Positions 63,260 through 64,000 of a stretch of DNA of 64,000 nt are shown piece after piece. The notes under the pieces were generated by a model. The model was given only the letters and a program-made list of their open reading frames with translations. It was not told where the DNA came from and searched no databases. Each line of letters opens with the position of its first letter. Positions within the stretch are counted from its first letter, which is position 1. The position numbers and the translations under genes are program-made. This DNA comes from Mesobacillus jeotgali (GTDB lineage: Bacteria; Bacillota; Bacilli; Bacillales; Cytobacillaceae): contig NZ_CP109811.1 in NCBI RefSeq assembly GCF_014856545.2, forward strand, positions 2,164,001 to 2,228,000, given 5' to 3'.

Positions 63260-63403
63260 TTGAGATTTATTGATGACTTAGCAGGCTCTATTTATGATAT
63301 TTTTAAATTCATTTTAAAGTCGCTTAGCTATTTTCTGGCAGGTATGATTATCGTAGCAATTCCAATGTACTTGATTGTTTGGATATTTGGTTATTTAAAG
63401 TAG
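63260..63403 (+). CDS. Very small membrane protein
   Basis: 47 residues from a TTG start after AGGGGTGATT. One long hydrophobic helix (ILKSLSYFLAGMIIVAIPMY). Unknown function. Confidence 0.55.
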   Translation: MRFIDDLAGSIYDIFKFILKSLSYFLAGMIIVAIPMYLIVWIFGYLK

Positions 63404-63472
63404 AAGCTGTTTCAGAAGAGATTTTCCGTAATACTTATAAAAACAACTTACAACAAAAAGGGGGAGTTTAAG

Positions 63473-63640
63473 ATCAAGAGTCCATTAAGTAAATTTCTTT
63501 TGTTTGGTGCCTTGTTATCTGCGATTCTATCTTTTATTCTCGGCACTAAACTCGCTATACTGTCGGCCGGATTCCTTTTAGCCAATGCAGTCTTGCTTCA
63601 ATCTTTGAAAAAAAGAGAAGATGAAGGAGGTAGACAATAA
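63473..63640 (+). CDS. Small membrane protein lacking a normal start codon
   Basis: 55 residues: IKSPLSKFLLFGALLSAILS, then a second hydrophobic part and tail KKREDEGGRQ. AAAGGGGGAG lies eight bases before ATC. No ATG, GTG or TTG fits; a single C-to-G change would give an ideal ATG. Either AUC is used weakly or the gene is newly silenced. Confidence 0.5.
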   Translation: MKSPLSKFLLFGALLSAILSFILGTKLAILSAGFLLANAVLLQSLKKREDEGGRQ

Positions 63641-63737
63641 CTGTTTTTGTTTGATGCAGAATGGCTCTTGTAGAAGGAATATAGGTTGTGTAGGGAATTG
63701 AAGAGAACAATCAATGAATTTATGGAGTAGTGAGAAA

Positions 63738-63851
63738 ATGAATAAAAGTATCCCTTTTAGATTGATTGAACAAAAAGAAGGAACAGATAGCTTAGTTATT
63801 GTTTTACCCGGGGCGGGTTACTCCACACAAGCTAATGTAACCGTAGTCTAA
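63738..63851 (+). pseudogene. N-terminal stub of an alpha/beta hydrolase-like gene
   Basis: 37 codons (start MNKSIPFRLIEQKEGTDSLV, then IVLPGAGYSTQA) match the beginning of alpha/beta hydrolase-fold proteins, which are usually 200 or more residues. The frame ends just where a repeat block begins, so the gene is cut. Confidence 0.6.
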
Positions 63852-64000
63852 ACTGGAAAAAAACGGGCGGAATTTCCAGTTTGCCAATAAATTTTGATTT
63901 TCGCCATTAAGTAGGGTGAAATCGCCAATAAATAAATTTTTTCGCCAATAAAATTTGAAAATCGCCAATAAAGTTGTGAAAACCGCCAATAAAAAAATTC
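63851..64000. repeat. Tandem repeat block with CGCCAATAA units
   Basis: Six units of the CGCCAATAA type (63882, 63902, 63923, 63943, 63963, 63984) at 20-21 base spacing, preceded by AACTGGAAA ... TTTCCAGTT, a 9-bp inverted pair. The block continues past the window edge. It seems to have entered the hydrolase-like gene. Confidence 0.75.

Noticed and set aside
1-64000. CRISPR array, rRNA or tRNA genes
   Set aside because: I saw no regular direct repeats with unique spacers, and no rRNA or tRNA-like sequence. The 20-base repeats at 63882-64000 have no room for spacers.

Overview
The window comes from a low-GC Gram-positive spore-former of the Bacillaceae. The evidence is strong AGGAGG-type ribosome binding sites, frequent GTG and TTG starts, and the housekeeping families present: HelD, OhrR with a BsaA-type peroxidase, a KtrA/KtrC-type K+ regulator, DUF3231, CBO0543 and UPF0158 proteins. 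I saw no rRNA, tRNA or CRISPR array. I made no database search; family names rest on motifs and gene order.

Bases 1-33,230 form an AT-rich defence island centred on DNA phosphorothioation (PT), the replacement of a backbone oxygen by sulfur. The modification operon dndB-C-D-E-A runs leftward (16042 to 9849). Diverging from dndB is the PT-dependent restriction operon dptF-G-H (16247 to 25192). Converging on dptH across a shared terminator is a second cassette of a small protein, a DndD-like ATPase and a DndE-like protein (27812 to 25229). At the far left a rightward four-gene operon (495 to 5252) encodes a PLD-SF2 helicase, a 58-residue protein, a third DndD/SMC-like ATPase and a protein resembling the dnd-associated protein 4 family. 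This looks like a second effector module. Next to the second DndD/E cassette lie an HNH nuclease and a McrB/McrC-like pair (27957 to 33199), so the same island appears to sense both sulfur-marked and base-modified DNA.

Between the left module and dndA sits a complete 3.3-kb transposon (5354-8629). It has TGT/ACA-type ends, long imperfect inverted repeats and a 6-bp target duplication (GTAAAT). It carries a DUF6431-like gene, a DDE transposase, an ExeA/TniB-like ATPase and a DUF5348-like gene. It landed inside a dnd-linked gene for a repeat-containing putative DNA-binding protein. Joining the two flanks restores the reading frame and gives a ribbon-helix-helix-like C-terminus, so the island has lost that gene, which also carries a frameshift.

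Bases 33,230-64,000 are more ordinary chromosome: LVIVD-repeat secreted protein, formamidase, Nudix, HIT, PP2C-like phosphatase, peroxidase-OhrR pair with a perfect operator palindrome, cytidine deaminase, HelD, membrane proteins, malic enzyme, K+ regulator, an IS4-family element and an ABC-2 exporter operon with its ArsR-type regulator. This half is rich in decay: a membrane-protein paralog with two frameshifts, a PaiB remnant, a GNAT gene with a frameshift, a truncated CBO0543 copy from a partial duplication, an ArsR gene split at a homopolymer, and a hydrolase start cut off by a tandem-repeat block at the right edge.
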